A stretch of DNA of 54,418 bases from JBKBMT01 sp046295655 (GTDB lineage Bacteria; Pseudomonadota; Alphaproteobacteria; Rhodobacterales; Rhodobacteraceae): positions 1 to 54,418 of the forward strand of contig JBKBMT010000010.1 of assembly GCA_046295655.1 (NCBI GenBank), written 5' to 3'. Positions 24,566 through 33,515 of the stretch are shown one piece after another. The translations under genes were made by a program, and so were the position numbers. The notes under the pieces were generated by a model. The model made no database searches, was not told the origin of the DNA, and saw nothing but the letters and a program-made list of their open reading frames with translations. The first letter of the stretch is position 1; each line of letters starts with the position of its first letter.

Positions 24566-27097
24566 TCAGGCAAGCGTGCGTTCGACCGTCTCGCGCTCGA
24601 AGATCTCGATGACATCGCCCTCGCGGATGTCGTCGTAGTTCTCGAAGGCCATGCCGCATTCCTGACCCGAGATGACTTCCTTGACCTCGTCCTTGAAGCG
24701 CTTGAGCGTCTTGAGCGTGCCCTCGTGGATCACGACGTTGTCGCGCAGCAGCCGCACGCCCGCCGACCGCCGGGCCACGCCCTCGGTCACAAGGCAGCCC
24801 GCAACCTTGCCGATGCCGGAGACCTTGAACACCTGCAGGATCCTGGCGTAGCCGATGAAGTTCTCGCGCACCTCGGCCTTGAGCAGGCCCGAGGCCGCCG
24901 CCTTGATGTCGTCCACCAGGTCGTAGATGATCGAGTAATAGCGGATCTCGACCCCCTTCTGCTGGGCGCTGTTGCGGGCCGAGGCATTGGCGCGGACGTT
25001 GAAGCCGATGATCGGCGCACCCGAAGCCTCGGCGAGGCCGACATCGGAATCCGTGATCGCGCCGACACCCGAATGCAGCACGCGGACGCGCACCTCGTCG
25101 TTGCCCACCTTCTCAAGCGCCTGGACAATCGCCTCGGCCGAACCCTGCACATCGGCCTTCACCACGACCGGCAGTTCGGCGACGCTTGCATCCGCCTTGG
25201 CCTTGGCCATCAACTGCTCCAGCGTGGTCGCCGCACCGGCGGCCGCACGTTTGTCGCGGGCAAGCTGTTCGCGATAGGCCGCGATCTCGCGCGCCTGGGC
25301 CTCGGTCTCGACCACGTTCAGAACGTCGCCGGCCTCGGGCGTGCCGTTCAGGCCCAGCACCTCGACCGGAACCGAAGGTCCGGCCTCGTCCACCCGCTCG
25401 CCCTTGTCGTTGAGCAGCGCGCGGACCTTGCCCCACTGTTCGCCCACCACGAAGATGTCGCCGCGCCGCAAGGTTCCGTGCTGGACAAGGACCGTGGCCA
25501 CCGGGCCGCGGCCGACATCCAGCTTCGCCTCGATCACCGCACCCATCGCGGCCCGGTTCGGGTTGGCCTTCAGTTCAAGGATTTCGGCCTGAAGCGCGAT
25601 CGCCTCCAGAAGTTCGTCAAGCCCCTGACCGGTGATGGCCGAAACCTCGACATCCTGGACCTCGCCCGACATCTTCTCGACGATGACCTCGTGCTGAAGC
25701 AGGTCGGTGCGAACTTTCATCGGGTCGGCGCTGGGCTTGTCGATCTTGTTGATCGCCACGATCATCGGCACCTTCGCCGCCTTGGCGTGGTTGATCGCCT
25801 CGACGGTCTGCGGCATCACCGCATCGTCCGCCGCGACCACCAGCACCACGATATCCGTCACCTGCGCGCCCCGGGCGCGCATCGAGGTGAAGGCCGCATG
25901 GCCCGGCGTGTCGAGAAAGGTGATGACCTGCCCGCTGCCGGCCTTCACCTGATAGGCGCCGATATGCTGGGTGATGCCGCCGGCCTCGCCGGCGACGACG
26001 TTGGTCTTGCGGATCGCATCCAGAAGCGAGGTCTTGCCGTGATCGACATGGCCCATGATCGTCACGATCGGCGGACGCGGGCGCAGATCCTCGGGGCGGT
26101 CGTCGACAGTGTCGATCACCTGCTCGACATCCGAATCCGAGACGCGGACGGCGCGGTGGCCGAATTCCTCGATCACCAGTTCGGCGGTGTCGGCGTCGAT
26201 GGTCTGGTTCATGGTGACCATCATGCCCATCTTCATCAGCGCCTTGACCACATCGGCCACGCGCTCGGCCATGCGGTTGGCAAGCTCCTGGACCACGATG
26301 GTCTCGGGCAGCTGCACGTCGCGCACCTGCTTCTCGGCCTTCTGGCCGAAGCCCATCGCCTTCTGCCGCGCCTTCTCCTGCTTGCGCTTCATCGCGGCAA
26401 GGCTGCGCGTGCGCCCGCCCTCGCCGGCCAGCGCTTCGTTCAGGGTCAGCTTGCCGGTCCGCCGGCCCTCGTCGCCGCGGCCCTTGCCGCCGCGGTCACG
26501 GTCGCCGCCGCGGTCGTCGCGGTCCCGGTCAGTCCGTCGTGCGCCCGGTGCGGGCTTTGCGGCGGTGCGGTCGTCGGCAGCGGCGGGCGCGGGAGTGGCG
26601 GCCCGCGCGGCCGGCGCCTCGGCAGCGCGGCGGGTGCCTTCCGCCTCGCGTCGGGCCTTCGCCTCGGCCTCGGCCTTCTGGCGTTCGTCCTCCTCGGCGC
26701 GGCGGCGCAGCGCCTCTTCCTGCGCGCGCTCCTCGCGCTCGCGGGCCTCGGCTTCTTCGCGGCGGCGCTGGCGTTCTTCCTCGCGGGCCTTCTCCTCGGC
26801 GGCGCGCTGTGCGATCTCGTCCGCTTCGCGCGCCTTCGCAGCGCGCAGCGCGGCAAGCCGCCGCTCCATCTCGGCTTCGGAGATCCCGGCCGGGCGGCGC
26901 GCCGGATCGCCCGGCGCCGCCGGTGCGACGCTGCCCGCAGGGGCCCCCGCCACCCCCGGCTTCGGCACGACGACGCGCTTGCGTTTGGTCTCGACCAGGA
27001 CGCTCTTGGTCCGGCCGTGGCTGAAGCTCTGCTTCACCTGACCGGAACGCGGCACGCCGCCCAGCCCGAGGGGTTTCTTGCCGTCAGTATCGCTCAT
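24566..27097 (-). CDS. infB: Translation initiation factor IF-2
   Basis: An 843-residue GTPase that delivers fMet-tRNA to the 30S subunit. The N-terminal third is a charged Ala/Glu/Arg-rich coiled region (~75-220) typical of alphaproteobacterial IF-2. The G domain begins around residue 345 with MGHVDHGKTS, followed by DTPGHAAF and NKIDKP. Domains II-IV follow, ending in EVISGQECGMAFENYDDI. It overlaps ylxR by ATGA and is the last gene of the rimP-nusA-ylxR-infB operon. The large open frame on the opposite strand is a GC-driven shadow. Confidence 0.97.
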   Translation of the reverse strand: MSDTDGKKPLGLGGVPRSGQVKQSFSHGRTKSVLVETKRKRVVVPKPGVAGAPAGSVAPAAPGDPARRPAGISEAEMERRLAALRAAKAREADEIAQRAAEEKAREEERQRRREEAEAREREERAQEEALRRRAEEDERQKAEAEAKARREAEGTRRAAEAPAARAATPAPAAADDRTAAKPAPGARRTDRDRDDRGGDRDRGGKGRGDEGRRTGKLTLNEALAGEGGRTRSLAAMKRKQEKARQKAMGFGQKAEKQVRDVQLPETIVVQELANRMAERVADVVKALMKMGMMVTMNQTIDADTAELVIEEFGHRAVRVSDSDVEQVIDTVDDRPEDLRPRPPIVTIMGHVDHGKTSLLDAIRKTNVVAGEAGGITQHIGAYQVKAGSGQVITFLDTPGHAAFTSMRARGAQVTDIVVLVVAADDAVMPQTVEAINHAKAAKVPMIVAINKIDKPSADPMKVRTDLLQHEVIVEKMSGEVQDVEVSAITGQGLDELLEAIALQAEILELKANPNRAAMGAVIEAKLDVGRGPVATVLVQHGTLRRGDIFVVGEQWGKVRALLNDKGERVDEAGPSVPVEVLGLNGTPEAGDVLNVVETEAQAREIAAYREQLARDKRAAAGAATTLEQLMAKAKADASVAELPVVVKADVQGSAEAIVQALEKVGNDEVRVRVLHSGVGAITDSDVGLAEASGAPIIGFNVRANASARNSAQQKGVEIRYYSIIYDLVDDIKAAASGLLKAEVRENFIGYARILQVFKVSGIGKVAGCLVTEGVARRSAGVRLLRDNVVIHEGTLKTLKRFKDEVKEVISGQECGMAFENYDDIREGDVIEIFERETVERTLA

Positions 27098-27738
27098 GCG
27101 TCTTTCGTATCCTTCCCGGCGGACCCGCCGCCGACCTGCCCGACCAGGGGCTTTCGGAGCCCGGCGAGCCTTGCCGCTTCCTCTACAACACGCTCGGTCA
27201 GACCGCCAGCCGCAAGCGCGCCGTGTATTGCACGTTCGCGTCCGAAGGACAAACCCAATTCCCCGGCCGAAACACAGCCGATCAGGCTCTCCGCGCCGCC
27301 CGGCGGACGCAGCTTCGACCGGCCCCTTTCCGACCCGTCGAAGGCCTGGATCAGCACCGCCGCGCGACCGCTTGCAAGCCAGTCGCGAACCTTCTCGTAG
27401 CCCGCCACCGCAAGCCCGGCCTTGCGGGCCATCGACACCAGATCGATGACCCGGCGCGCCAGTTGCGCCTCGATATCATCGACCAGCCCCTCCGGCACGC
27501 GCACCGGTGCGCGTGCGGCTCGGGCGAACAGCCGCTTCGCAACCGCCTTCTCGAGCACGGTGCGATCGGCGGCGACGTGGAAGCCCCGCCCGGGCAGCCG
27601 GCCGAGGATGTCGGCCACCACCTCGCCCTCGGGGCCGACCACGAACCGGATCAGCCCGCCCCGTGGCCGGGATTCGCCGGTGACGATGCAACGCCGCTCG
27701 GGCCCGTCCCGATCCCTGTCGCGGCCGCCGCGCGCCAT
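27094..27738 (-). CDS. YlxR/DUF448 RNA-binding protein with L7Ae-like C-terminus
   Basis: A 214-residue protein. Residues ~15-85 match the YlxR domain (RRCIVTGESRPRGGLIRFVV, GRLPGRGFHV). Residues ~95-190 look like an L7Ae/L30e fold (RRVIDLVSMARKAGLAVAGYEKV), a common fusion in alphaproteobacteria. Its place between nusA and infB is conserved across bacteria, and YlxR homologues are linked to RNA binding and transcription-translation functions. It overlaps infB by four bases. Confidence 0.9.
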   Translation of the reverse strand: MARGGRDRDRDGPERRCIVTGESRPRGGLIRFVVGPEGEVVADILGRLPGRGFHVAADRTVLEKAVAKRLFARAARAPVRVPEGLVDDIEAQLARRVIDLVSMARKAGLAVAGYEKVRDWLASGRAAVLIQAFDGSERGRSKLRPPGGAESLIGCVSAGELGLSFGRERAIHGALAAGGLTERVVEEAARLAGLRKPLVGQVGGGSAGKDTKDA

Positions 27739-27757
27739 CGTGACGCCGAGGCCCCGA

Positions 27758-29362
27758 TCAGGCCTCTTCCTCCTCGGCCGCTTCCTCGGACACGGGGTGC
27801 AGATCGTCGGGGTCCACCCAGCCCAGCATGACCCGGGCGGTCATCACCATGTTCTGCGCTTCCTCGAGACTGACGTCGAACTCTTCCAGCAGTCCCTTGT
27901 CCTTGACCCGCTGGCCATTCACGGTGGTCCAGCCGCCGGCCAGTTCCCAGTCGGCGCAGGTGGCGAAATCCTCAAGCGTCTTGATGCCGTCCTTCCCCAG
28001 CGCCTCGAGCATCTGCGGCGTCAGCCCCTCGAACCCGATCAGGCTTTCCTCGACCCCCAGGGCACGCGCGGATTCCAGAGCCTTGCGGTTCTGTTCGTCC
28101 AGCCAGTCGCGGGCGCGAGCCTGAAGCTCCTCCGCGGTGCCCTCGTCGAAGCCGTCGATGGACAGAAGCTCGTCCATCTCGACATAGGCGACCTCCTCCA
28201 GCGTGGTGAACCCCTCGGCGACCAGAAGCTGTGCCATCAGCTCGTCCACGTCCAGCGTGTCCATGAACAGCTTGGTGCGCTCCGCGAACTCCGCCTGGCG
28301 CCGGGCGCTCTCGTCGGCCTCGGTCATGATGTCGATGTCCAGCCCGGTCAGCTGCGAGGCCAGCCGCACGTTCTGCCCGCGGCGACCTATGGCCAGAGAC
28401 AGCTGATCGTCCGGCACCACCACCTCGATCCGGCCGCCGTCCTCGTCCAGCACCACCTTCGACACCTCGGCCGGCTGCAGCGCGTTGACAAGGAACGTCG
28501 GCATGTCGGCCGACCAGGGAATGATGTCGATCTTCTCGCCCTGCAACTCGTTCACCACCGCCTGGACGCGGCTGCCGCGCATGCCGACGCAGGCGCCGAC
28601 CGGGTCGATGGAATTGTCGTAGCTGATGACGGCGATCTTCGCGCGGCTGCCCGGGTCGCGGGCCACGGCCTTGATCTCGATGATGCCGTCATAGATCTCG
28701 GGCACCTCCATCTTGAACAGCTCGGCCATGAATTCGGGCGCCGTGCGGCTCAGGAACACCTGCGGGCCCCGGGCCTCGCGGCGGACCTCCTTGATGTAGC
28801 AGCGGATCCGGTCGCCATTGCGATAGGCCTCGCGGCCGATCTTGTCGTTGCGGCGAAGGATGCCCTCGCCGCGGCCGATGTCGACGATGATGTTGCCGTA
28901 TTCCTCGCGCTTGACGACACCATTGATGATGGTGCCCTGGCGGTCCTTGAATTCCTCGTACTGCCGGTCCCGCTCGGCCTCGCGGACCTTCTGAAGGATC
29001 ACCTGCTTGGCCGATTGCGCGGCGATCCGTCCCAGATCAACGGGGGGCACCTCGTCCGCGATCTCGTCGCCGACCTTCGGATCGGCGAGGTAGGCCTTCG
29101 CCTGCCGGACAGTCAGCTGGGCGTGATGGTTCTCTACCGCATCGTCCTCGACCACGGTTCGCACCCGGGTAAAGGTGGCCCGGCCGGTCTTGCGGTCGAT
29201 CTTCACCCGGATGTCCATGTCGGCGCCGTAGCGGGACTTGGCGGCCCGGGCGAGGCTTTCCTCCATCGCCGCGATCACCAGTTCGGGATCGATCATCTTC
29301 TCGCGCGCGACCGCCTCGGCGGTCTGGAGAAGCTCAAGCTGGTTGGCAGAGGTGATTGCCAT
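27758..29362 (-). CDS. nusA: Transcription termination/antitermination factor NusA
   Basis: A 534-residue RNA polymerase-binding factor. Order: N-terminal polymerase-binding domain (~1-130), S1 (~135-200, GTIINGVVKREEYGNIIVDIGR), KH1 and KH2 (~230-345, GACVGMRGSRVQAVVNELQG), then helix-hairpin-helix acidic repeats (~360-520) and a short acidic tail. It acts in pausing, termination and antitermination. Nineteen bases separate it from ylxR and twelve from rimP. Confidence 0.97.
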   Translation of the reverse strand: MAITSANQLELLQTAEAVAREKMIDPELVIAAMEESLARAAKSRYGADMDIRVKIDRKTGRATFTRVRTVVEDDAVENHHAQLTVRQAKAYLADPKVGDEIADEVPPVDLGRIAAQSAKQVILQKVREAERDRQYEEFKDRQGTIINGVVKREEYGNIIVDIGRGEGILRRNDKIGREAYRNGDRIRCYIKEVRREARGPQVFLSRTAPEFMAELFKMEVPEIYDGIIEIKAVARDPGSRAKIAVISYDNSIDPVGACVGMRGSRVQAVVNELQGEKIDIIPWSADMPTFLVNALQPAEVSKVVLDEDGGRIEVVVPDDQLSLAIGRRGQNVRLASQLTGLDIDIMTEADESARRQAEFAERTKLFMDTLDVDELMAQLLVAEGFTTLEEVAYVEMDELLSIDGFDEGTAEELQARARDWLDEQNRKALESARALGVEESLIGFEGLTPQMLEALGKDGIKTLEDFATCADWELAGGWTTVNGQRVKDKGLLEEFDVSLEEAQNMVMTARVMLGWVDPDDLHPVSEEAAEEEEA

Positions 29363-29374
29363 GACGAACTCCGG

Positions 29375-29995
29375 TCAGTGGTGGGGGGGCGGGGCAGCAT
29401 CGCCCGCGTCGTCGTCAGTTTCGGTCTCGACCTCGTCAAAGGCCGTCTCGTCCAGATCGCCCTCGGCACCGTGCGCGGCCTTGCGGTTGCGCAGGGTCTC
29501 GGCGATCAGCTCGTCGGTCAGGATCAGCTTGGCATCCGACAGCCAGTCGAACTTCAGCCCGATGGTGACCGGCGCGCCGCCGTCCTCGATCTCGATCAGC
29601 ACCTCGTCGTCCTCGGTGCCGGCCAGCACGCCCTTGAACCTTCGGCGGCCGTCGATCAGCTCGGTGGTCTCGAGCCGCGCCTCGAACCCGGCCCAGGTGT
29701 CGAAATCCTTCAGCCGGGTCAGCGGCCGGTCGATGCCGGGGCTGGACACCTCGAGCGTATAGGCGTCCTCGATCGGATCTTCGACATCGAGGACGGCCGA
29801 CAAAAGGGTCGAGATGCGGGCGCAATCCTCGACGTCGATCCCGCCGTCGGGGCGGTCGGCCATGACCTGAAGGGTCGGGGACTTGCCCGACATCAGCCGC
29901 AGGCGGACCAGTTCGAACCCCATGCCATCCAGCGCGGGGCCGACGATCTCGGCCAGGCGGCGGTCGATGGCGGTCTTGGCGATCAGATCGGACAC
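29375..29995 (-). CDS. rimP: Ribosome maturation factor RimP
   Basis: A 206-residue 30S assembly factor with the N-terminal alpha/beta domain (GFELVRLRLM) and the signature YTLEVSSPGIDRPL in the middle, followed by an SH3-like domain and an unusually long acidic tail (DDDAGDAAPPPHH). The start is a GTG at 29995 preceded by TGGAGCATCC; longer frames run into the terminator-like leader. First gene of the nusA operon. Confidence 0.92.
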   Translation of the reverse strand: MSDLIAKTAIDRRLAEIVGPALDGMGFELVRLRLMSGKSPTLQVMADRPDGGIDVEDCARISTLLSAVLDVEDPIEDAYTLEVSSPGIDRPLTRLKDFDTWAGFEARLETTELIDGRRRFKGVLAGTEDDEVLIEIEDGGAPVTIGLKFDWLSDAKLILTDELIAETLRNRKAAHGAEGDLDETAFDEVETETDDDAGDAAPPPHH

Positions 29996-30010
29996 GGATG
30001 CTCCAGAAAC

Positions 30011-30034
30011 GAAAAACGGGCCGCAGCGGCCCGT
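30011..30034 (-). terminator. Leader attenuator upstream of rimP
   Basis: On the minus strand a near-perfect GC palindrome (30034-30016, with CTGCG-type loop) is followed directly by five T residues (30016-30012), an intrinsic terminator shape. It lies between the candidate promoter and the rimP start, so it could attenuate the rimP-nusA-infB operon. Confidence 0.6.
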
Positions 30035-30087
30035 GCGAACTTCCGGTGGGCTTCGGGTTTGGACCCCGCAGCGCCGCTGTTGATCGC

Positions 30088-30116
30088 CATATAGGGCTTT
30101 CGCCAGCGCAGCGCAA
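30088..30116 (-). promoter_or_regulatory. Candidate promoter of rimP-nusA-ylxR-infB
   Basis: On the minus strand TTGCGC (30116-30111), a 17-base spacer and TATATG (30093-30088) lie about 90 bases before rimP and upstream of the attenuator hairpin. Confidence 0.5.
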
Positions 30117-30197
30117 GCCGGCGTTTCGCAACCGCCCATTGTCTTTGCCCCTGCCGACAGGCATCGTGCGCGGGCAAGCGAGCACGAGCGGGAACCC

Positions 30198-30632
30198 ATG
30201 CCGACCATCCATGTCCTGAACGGCCCCAACCTCAACCTGCTCGGCAAGCGCCAGCCGGAGATCTACGGCCGCGAGACGCTGGACGACGTGCGCGCCGCCT
30301 GTCTCGACCTGGGCCAGAGCCTGGGGATGACGGTCGAGTTCCTGCAATCGAACCACGAAGGCGCGATCGTGGACCAGATCCACGCCGCGCGGGACGCGGC
30401 CCAGGGCATCGTCATAAATCCCGGCGCCTATACCCATACCTCGGTCGCCATCCTCGACGCGCTTCATGCCTTCGAGGGGCCGGTGATCGAGGTCCATATC
30501 TCGAACGTCCACAGGCGCGAGCCGTTCCGGCACCACTCCTATGTCAGCCTGCGCGCCGACGGGGTGATCGCGGGCTTCGGGACCGAAGGCTATCTGGCCG
30601 CTCTGCGCCGGATGGCCACACTTCTGTGCTGA
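30198..30632 (+). CDS. aroQ: Type II 3-dehydroquinate dehydratase
   Basis: A 144-residue shikimate pathway enzyme converting 3-dehydroquinate to 3-dehydroshikimate. The catalytic tyrosine is Y23 in PEIYGRETL; the flexible-loop arginine, NPGAYTHTS and the catalytic His in VIEVHISNVHRREPFR are present. Length is normal. It is divergent from rimP and followed after 15 bases by the HpcH-type aldolase. Confidence 0.96.
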   Translation: MPTIHVLNGPNLNLLGKRQPEIYGRETLDDVRAACLDLGQSLGMTVEFLQSNHEGAIVDQIHAARDAAQGIVINPGAYTHTSVAILDALHAFEGPVIEVHISNVHRREPFRHHSYVSLRADGVIAGFGTEGYLAALRRMATLLC

Positions 30633-30647
30633 ACTCCGGAGCCGCCG

Positions 30648-31418
30648 ATGGACCTGCCCCGCAATACCTTCAAGGCTGCCCTGCGCGAGGGGCGGCAGCA
30701 GATCGGCATCTGGTGCTCGATCCCGGGCGGCGGCGTTGCCGAGGCGGTCGCCAGCTGCGGCTTCGACTGGATGGTGATCGACACCGAACACACTGTCACC
30801 GACGTTGCCATGGTGCAGACCATGCTTCAGGCCGCGGCCCCCTGGCCGGTGCATGCGGCGGTGCGGCCGGGGTGGAACGACGCGGTGGAGATCAAGCGCC
30901 TGCTCGATGTCGGCGCGCAGACCATCGTCGTGCCCTATGTGCAGAATGCCGACGAGGCGCGCCGCGCCGTCGCCGCCGTGCGCTATCCGCCCCAGGGCTT
31001 CCGCGGCGTCGCCGGCATGACCCGGGCCAGCCGCTTCGGTCTGGTCGAGAACTACACGGCCCGCGCCAACGACGAGATCTGTCTGCTCGTGCAGGTAGAG
31101 ACGGCCGAGGCGCTGGGCCGGATCGAGGAGATCGCCGCCGTCGAGGGGGTGGACGGCATCTTCATCGGCCCGTCGGATCTTGCCGCCAGCATGGGCCACC
31201 CCGGCGGGGCCGGGCACCCCGAGGTCAAGGCGGCGGTGCTGGACGGCCTGCGCCGGATCGCGGCGGCCGGAAAACCGGCGGGCCTGCTGTCGATGGACGA
31301 GGCCTTCCTGTCCGACGCGATCGCGGCCGGCAGCCTGTTCACGGCCGTGGGGATGGACGTGGCACTGCTGGTCCGGGGCGGCCGGGCACTGGCCCAGCGT
31401 TGGAAGGAACGAGGCTGA
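30648..31418 (+). CDS. HpcH/HpaI family class II aldolase
   Basis: A 256-residue pyruvate-dependent aldolase of the 4-hydroxy-2-oxoheptanedioate / 2-dehydro-3-deoxyglucarate aldolase family. GFDWMVIDTEHT, the VQVETAEAL metal-binding Glu, and GIFIGPSDLAASMG with the metal Asp are all present. These enzymes split 4-hydroxy-2-oxoacids to pyruvate plus an aldehyde and are often promiscuous. No neighbouring aromatic or sugar-acid catabolic genes define the substrate. Confidence 0.88.
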   Translation: MDLPRNTFKAALREGRQQIGIWCSIPGGGVAEAVASCGFDWMVIDTEHTVTDVAMVQTMLQAAAPWPVHAAVRPGWNDAVEIKRLLDVGAQTIVVPYVQNADEARRAVAAVRYPPQGFRGVAGMTRASRFGLVENYTARANDEICLLVQVETAEALGRIEEIAAVEGVDGIFIGPSDLAASMGHPGGAGHPEVKAAVLDGLRRIAAAGKPAGLLSMDEAFLSDAIAAGSLFTAVGMDVALLVRGGRALAQRWKERG

Positions 31419-31428
31419 CCGGGCGGAC

Positions 31429-31593
31429 TCAGTCTCTCTCCTCGGCCGTCGGGGGGGCCCCCGGACCGGCTGGTTCGCCCGGGACGACATAGCTGCCGGT
31501 CAGCCAGCGGCCCAGGTCGATGTCGGCGCAGCGCCGGGAACAGAAGGGGCGGTAATCCGTGACCGCCGGCTTGCCGCAGATCGGGCATTTCAT
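31429..31593 (-). CDS. yacG: DNA gyrase inhibitor YacG (zinc finger)
   Basis: A 54-residue protein starting MKCPICGKPA and continuing YRPFCSRRCADIDLGRWL. The C-x2-C ... C-x3-C cysteines form the YacG zinc finger, and the W after DLGR is conserved. E. coli YacG binds GyrB and inhibits gyrase. The C-terminal half is Pro/Gly rich. ATG at 31593 overlaps the rng stop (ATGA). Confidence 0.9.
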   Translation of the reverse strand: MKCPICGKPAVTDYRPFCSRRCADIDLGRWLTGSYVVPGEPAGPGAPPTAEERD

Positions 31594-32633
31594 GACAGAA
31601 TCTCGCATAGGGGCGGCCGATCCCGACGGCGCTGGATCTCGAAACAGCCAAGCGGGGTCCAGCCGGCCAGGGTGACGGCCTCCGCCTCGGACCGGAAGGC
31701 CGCGCGCAGCACCTGTTCGACCGTCCCGCGATCCTTCTTCGGCATCGGCGCGAAATCGACCGTGACCTGCCCGCCAAGGCCACGCAGCCGCAACTGCCGC
31801 GGCAGCTCGCGCGCCGCCGCGATGTTCGCCTTCAGCCCGGCTGCCGGCGATGAATCGGTCCCGGTGTTCACGTCAACGGCGACCAGCGCCCGGGTCGGCT
31901 CGATCGCCAGCGACGCGCCCGCAGCCAGGGCGACCGCAGGGCGACGCAATGGCTCCAGCGCTTCGGTCACACCGAGGTCGTCGAAGCTGCCGATCCGGTC
32001 CTCGACCGTATCGGGGGGCGGGTCGGTCCAGTCCCGCAGCGCCACATCCTGTGCCCCCGGTGCGTCCACCAGCAACTCGGGGCCGCCCTCCAGATCCGCC
32101 ATCACCGCCGCAGCGAGGTCGCGCAGCTCGGCCGCCTCGGCCTCGATCTCTGCATCGGCGGTGAATTCGGCGGCCGACCGCAGGATGAGCCCGTGACCCG
32201 AAGGCGCAGCCTCCATGACACGCGCCGCAAGCGTCTCCAGTTCCGCACGGCGGCCGGGGTCGCGGATCCGGCGCGACAGGTTCAGACCCGGGGCATCCGG
32301 CGTGACGATGGCCAGCCCGCCCTTGAAAAGCACCCGCAAGGTGACCGGCGGCGCCTTGCCCGGTTCTGCGACGCCGGACACCTGCACGATCACCCGCTGC
32401 CCGGGCGCCAGGCCACCCGCCTGCCGCAGGAACCCGGTGCCGCCGGGCAGGCGGACGAACAGACCGCCCTGACCCTTCATCGGGCGCTCCACGACGCCGC
32501 GGCAGATCGCGCCGGGGCGCAGCGGGTCGTCCCCCGGCGGATCGACCAGAAGATCCTCAAGCCGGCCGTCCACCATCAGCGCCGCGGCCGCCTGCCTGCC
32601 GATCCGGTCCAGTGCGATGATCCGCCCCTTCAT
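31590..32633 (-). CDS. rng: Ribonuclease E/G family protein, short form
   Basis: A 347-residue RNase G-like endoribonuclease. The catalytic aspartates are visible in VAVDVNTG and GGQVTVDF, with RQLRLRGLGG between. An S1-like stretch (~45-100) precedes. It is shorter than E. coli RNase G (about 490) and shows no zinc-link C-x2-C tetramer motif or degradosome tail; short forms are common in this group next to maf and yacG. Start at 32633 (MKGRIIALDRIG) overlaps the maf stop. Confidence 0.85.
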   Translation of the reverse strand: MKGRIIALDRIGRQAAAALMVDGRLEDLLVDPPGDDPLRPGAICRGVVERPMKGQGGLFVRLPGGTGFLRQAGGLAPGQRVIVQVSGVAEPGKAPPVTLRVLFKGGLAIVTPDAPGLNLSRRIRDPGRRAELETLAARVMEAAPSGHGLILRSAAEFTADAEIEAEAAELRDLAAAVMADLEGGPELLVDAPGAQDVALRDWTDPPPDTVEDRIGSFDDLGVTEALEPLRRPAVALAAGASLAIEPTRALVAVDVNTGTDSSPAAGLKANIAAARELPRQLRLRGLGGQVTVDFAPMPKKDRGTVEQVLRAAFRSEAEAVTLAGWTPLGCFEIQRRRDRPPLCEILS

Positions 32634-33208
32634 GCCGCCGCCCGCCACACGGGCCAGCCCGCCGCCTGCAACAGCGCCGCGGTCTCTGCCACCGGAAGTC
32701 CGACCACGCCGGTGAACGACCCGGAGATCCACGGCACGAATGCGCCGGCAAGCCCCTGGATCGCATAGCCGCCCGCCTTGCCCCGCCATTCGCCGCTGGC
32801 GAGATAGGCGTTCAGCTCGATGTCCGACAGCCGCTTCATCTTTACCGCCGTCACCACCTCGCGCGACCAGAGCCTTTCGCCCCGACGGACGGCAACCGCG
32901 GTGACCACCTGATGCCGGCGCCCGCCGAGCATGGTCAGGAATGCCGCCGCCTCGCCTGCATCGCGCGGCTTGCCAAGGATACGCCGGCCCAGGGCCACGG
33001 TCGTATCGGCGCACAGCACGATATCCTCCGGCCCGGCCTGCACGGCGAGCGCCTTTTGCCGCGCCAGCCGCAGACAGTAGGGCCGGGGCATCTCGCCCTT
33101 GTTCGGGTCCTCGTCGATCTCGGGCGGCAGGATGGCATCCGGCACGACCCCGATCTGCGCCAGAAGCTCCTTCCGGCGCGGACTGGCCGACCCGAGGATC
33201 AGCCGCAT
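32630..33208 (-). CDS. maf: Maf family nucleotide pyrophosphatase
   Basis: A 192-residue Maf/YhdE-type nucleoside triphosphate pyrophosphatase that hydrolyses non-canonical or UTP/dTTP-type nucleotides. The N-terminal LGSASPRRKELL, CADTTVALGRRILGKP and the GKAGGYAIQG loop are typical. The ATG at 33208 shares bases with the infA stop (TGATG), and the 3' end overlaps rng. Confidence 0.92.
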   Translation of the reverse strand: MRLILGSASPRRKELLAQIGVVPDAILPPEIDEDPNKGEMPRPYCLRLARQKALAVQAGPEDIVLCADTTVALGRRILGKPRDAGEAAAFLTMLGGRRHQVVTAVAVRRGERLWSREVVTAVKMKRLSDIELNAYLASGEWRGKAGGYAIQGLAGAFVPWISGSFTGVVGLPVAETAALLQAAGWPVWRAAA

Positions 33209-33426
33209 CACTTGAAGCGGTAGTTGATCCGGCCCTTGGACAGATCGTAAGGCGTCATCTCGACCTGCACACGGTCGCCGGCAAGCACCCGGATCCGGTT
33301 CTTCCGCATCTTGCCCGCCATCGTCGCGATCAGTTCATGGCCGTTGTCCAGCTCGACCCTGAACGTCGTGTTCGGCAGGAGTTCCTTCACGACACCGGGG
33401 AATTCGAGCAGCTCTTCCTTGGCCAT
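33208..33426 (-). CDS. infA: Translation initiation factor IF-1
   Basis: A 72-residue OB-fold protein (MAKEELLEFPGVVKELLPNT, ATMAGKMRKNRIRVLAGD) that binds the 30S A site with IF-2. First gene of infA-maf-rng-yacG, with one-to-four-base overlaps throughout. A good promoter lies upstream. Confidence 0.97.
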   Translation of the reverse strand: MAKEELLEFPGVVKELLPNTTFRVELDNGHELIATMAGKMRKNRIRVLAGDRVQVEMTPYDLSKGRINYRFK

Positions 33427-33474
33427 GGTCGCTCCAAAGCAGTTGGGCCCGCGAATGAACGCAGGCATGGCGCG

Positions 33475-33503
33475 CATATGCTCGACAAACTGCAGGAATT
33501 CAA
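33475..33503 (-). promoter_or_regulatory. Candidate promoter of infA operon
   Basis: On the minus strand TTGAAT (33503-33498), a 17-base spacer and CATATG (33480-33475) lie 49 bases before the infA start. Confidence 0.5.
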
Positions 33504-33515
33504 GTGAAAACCGCG

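Noticed and set aside
24725..30094. Very long plus-strand open frames (about 890 codons each) opposite infB and nusA-rimP
   Set aside because: They are antisense to certain genes, have low-complexity His/Arg/Asp-rich translations, and reflect the GC-rich third-position bias.
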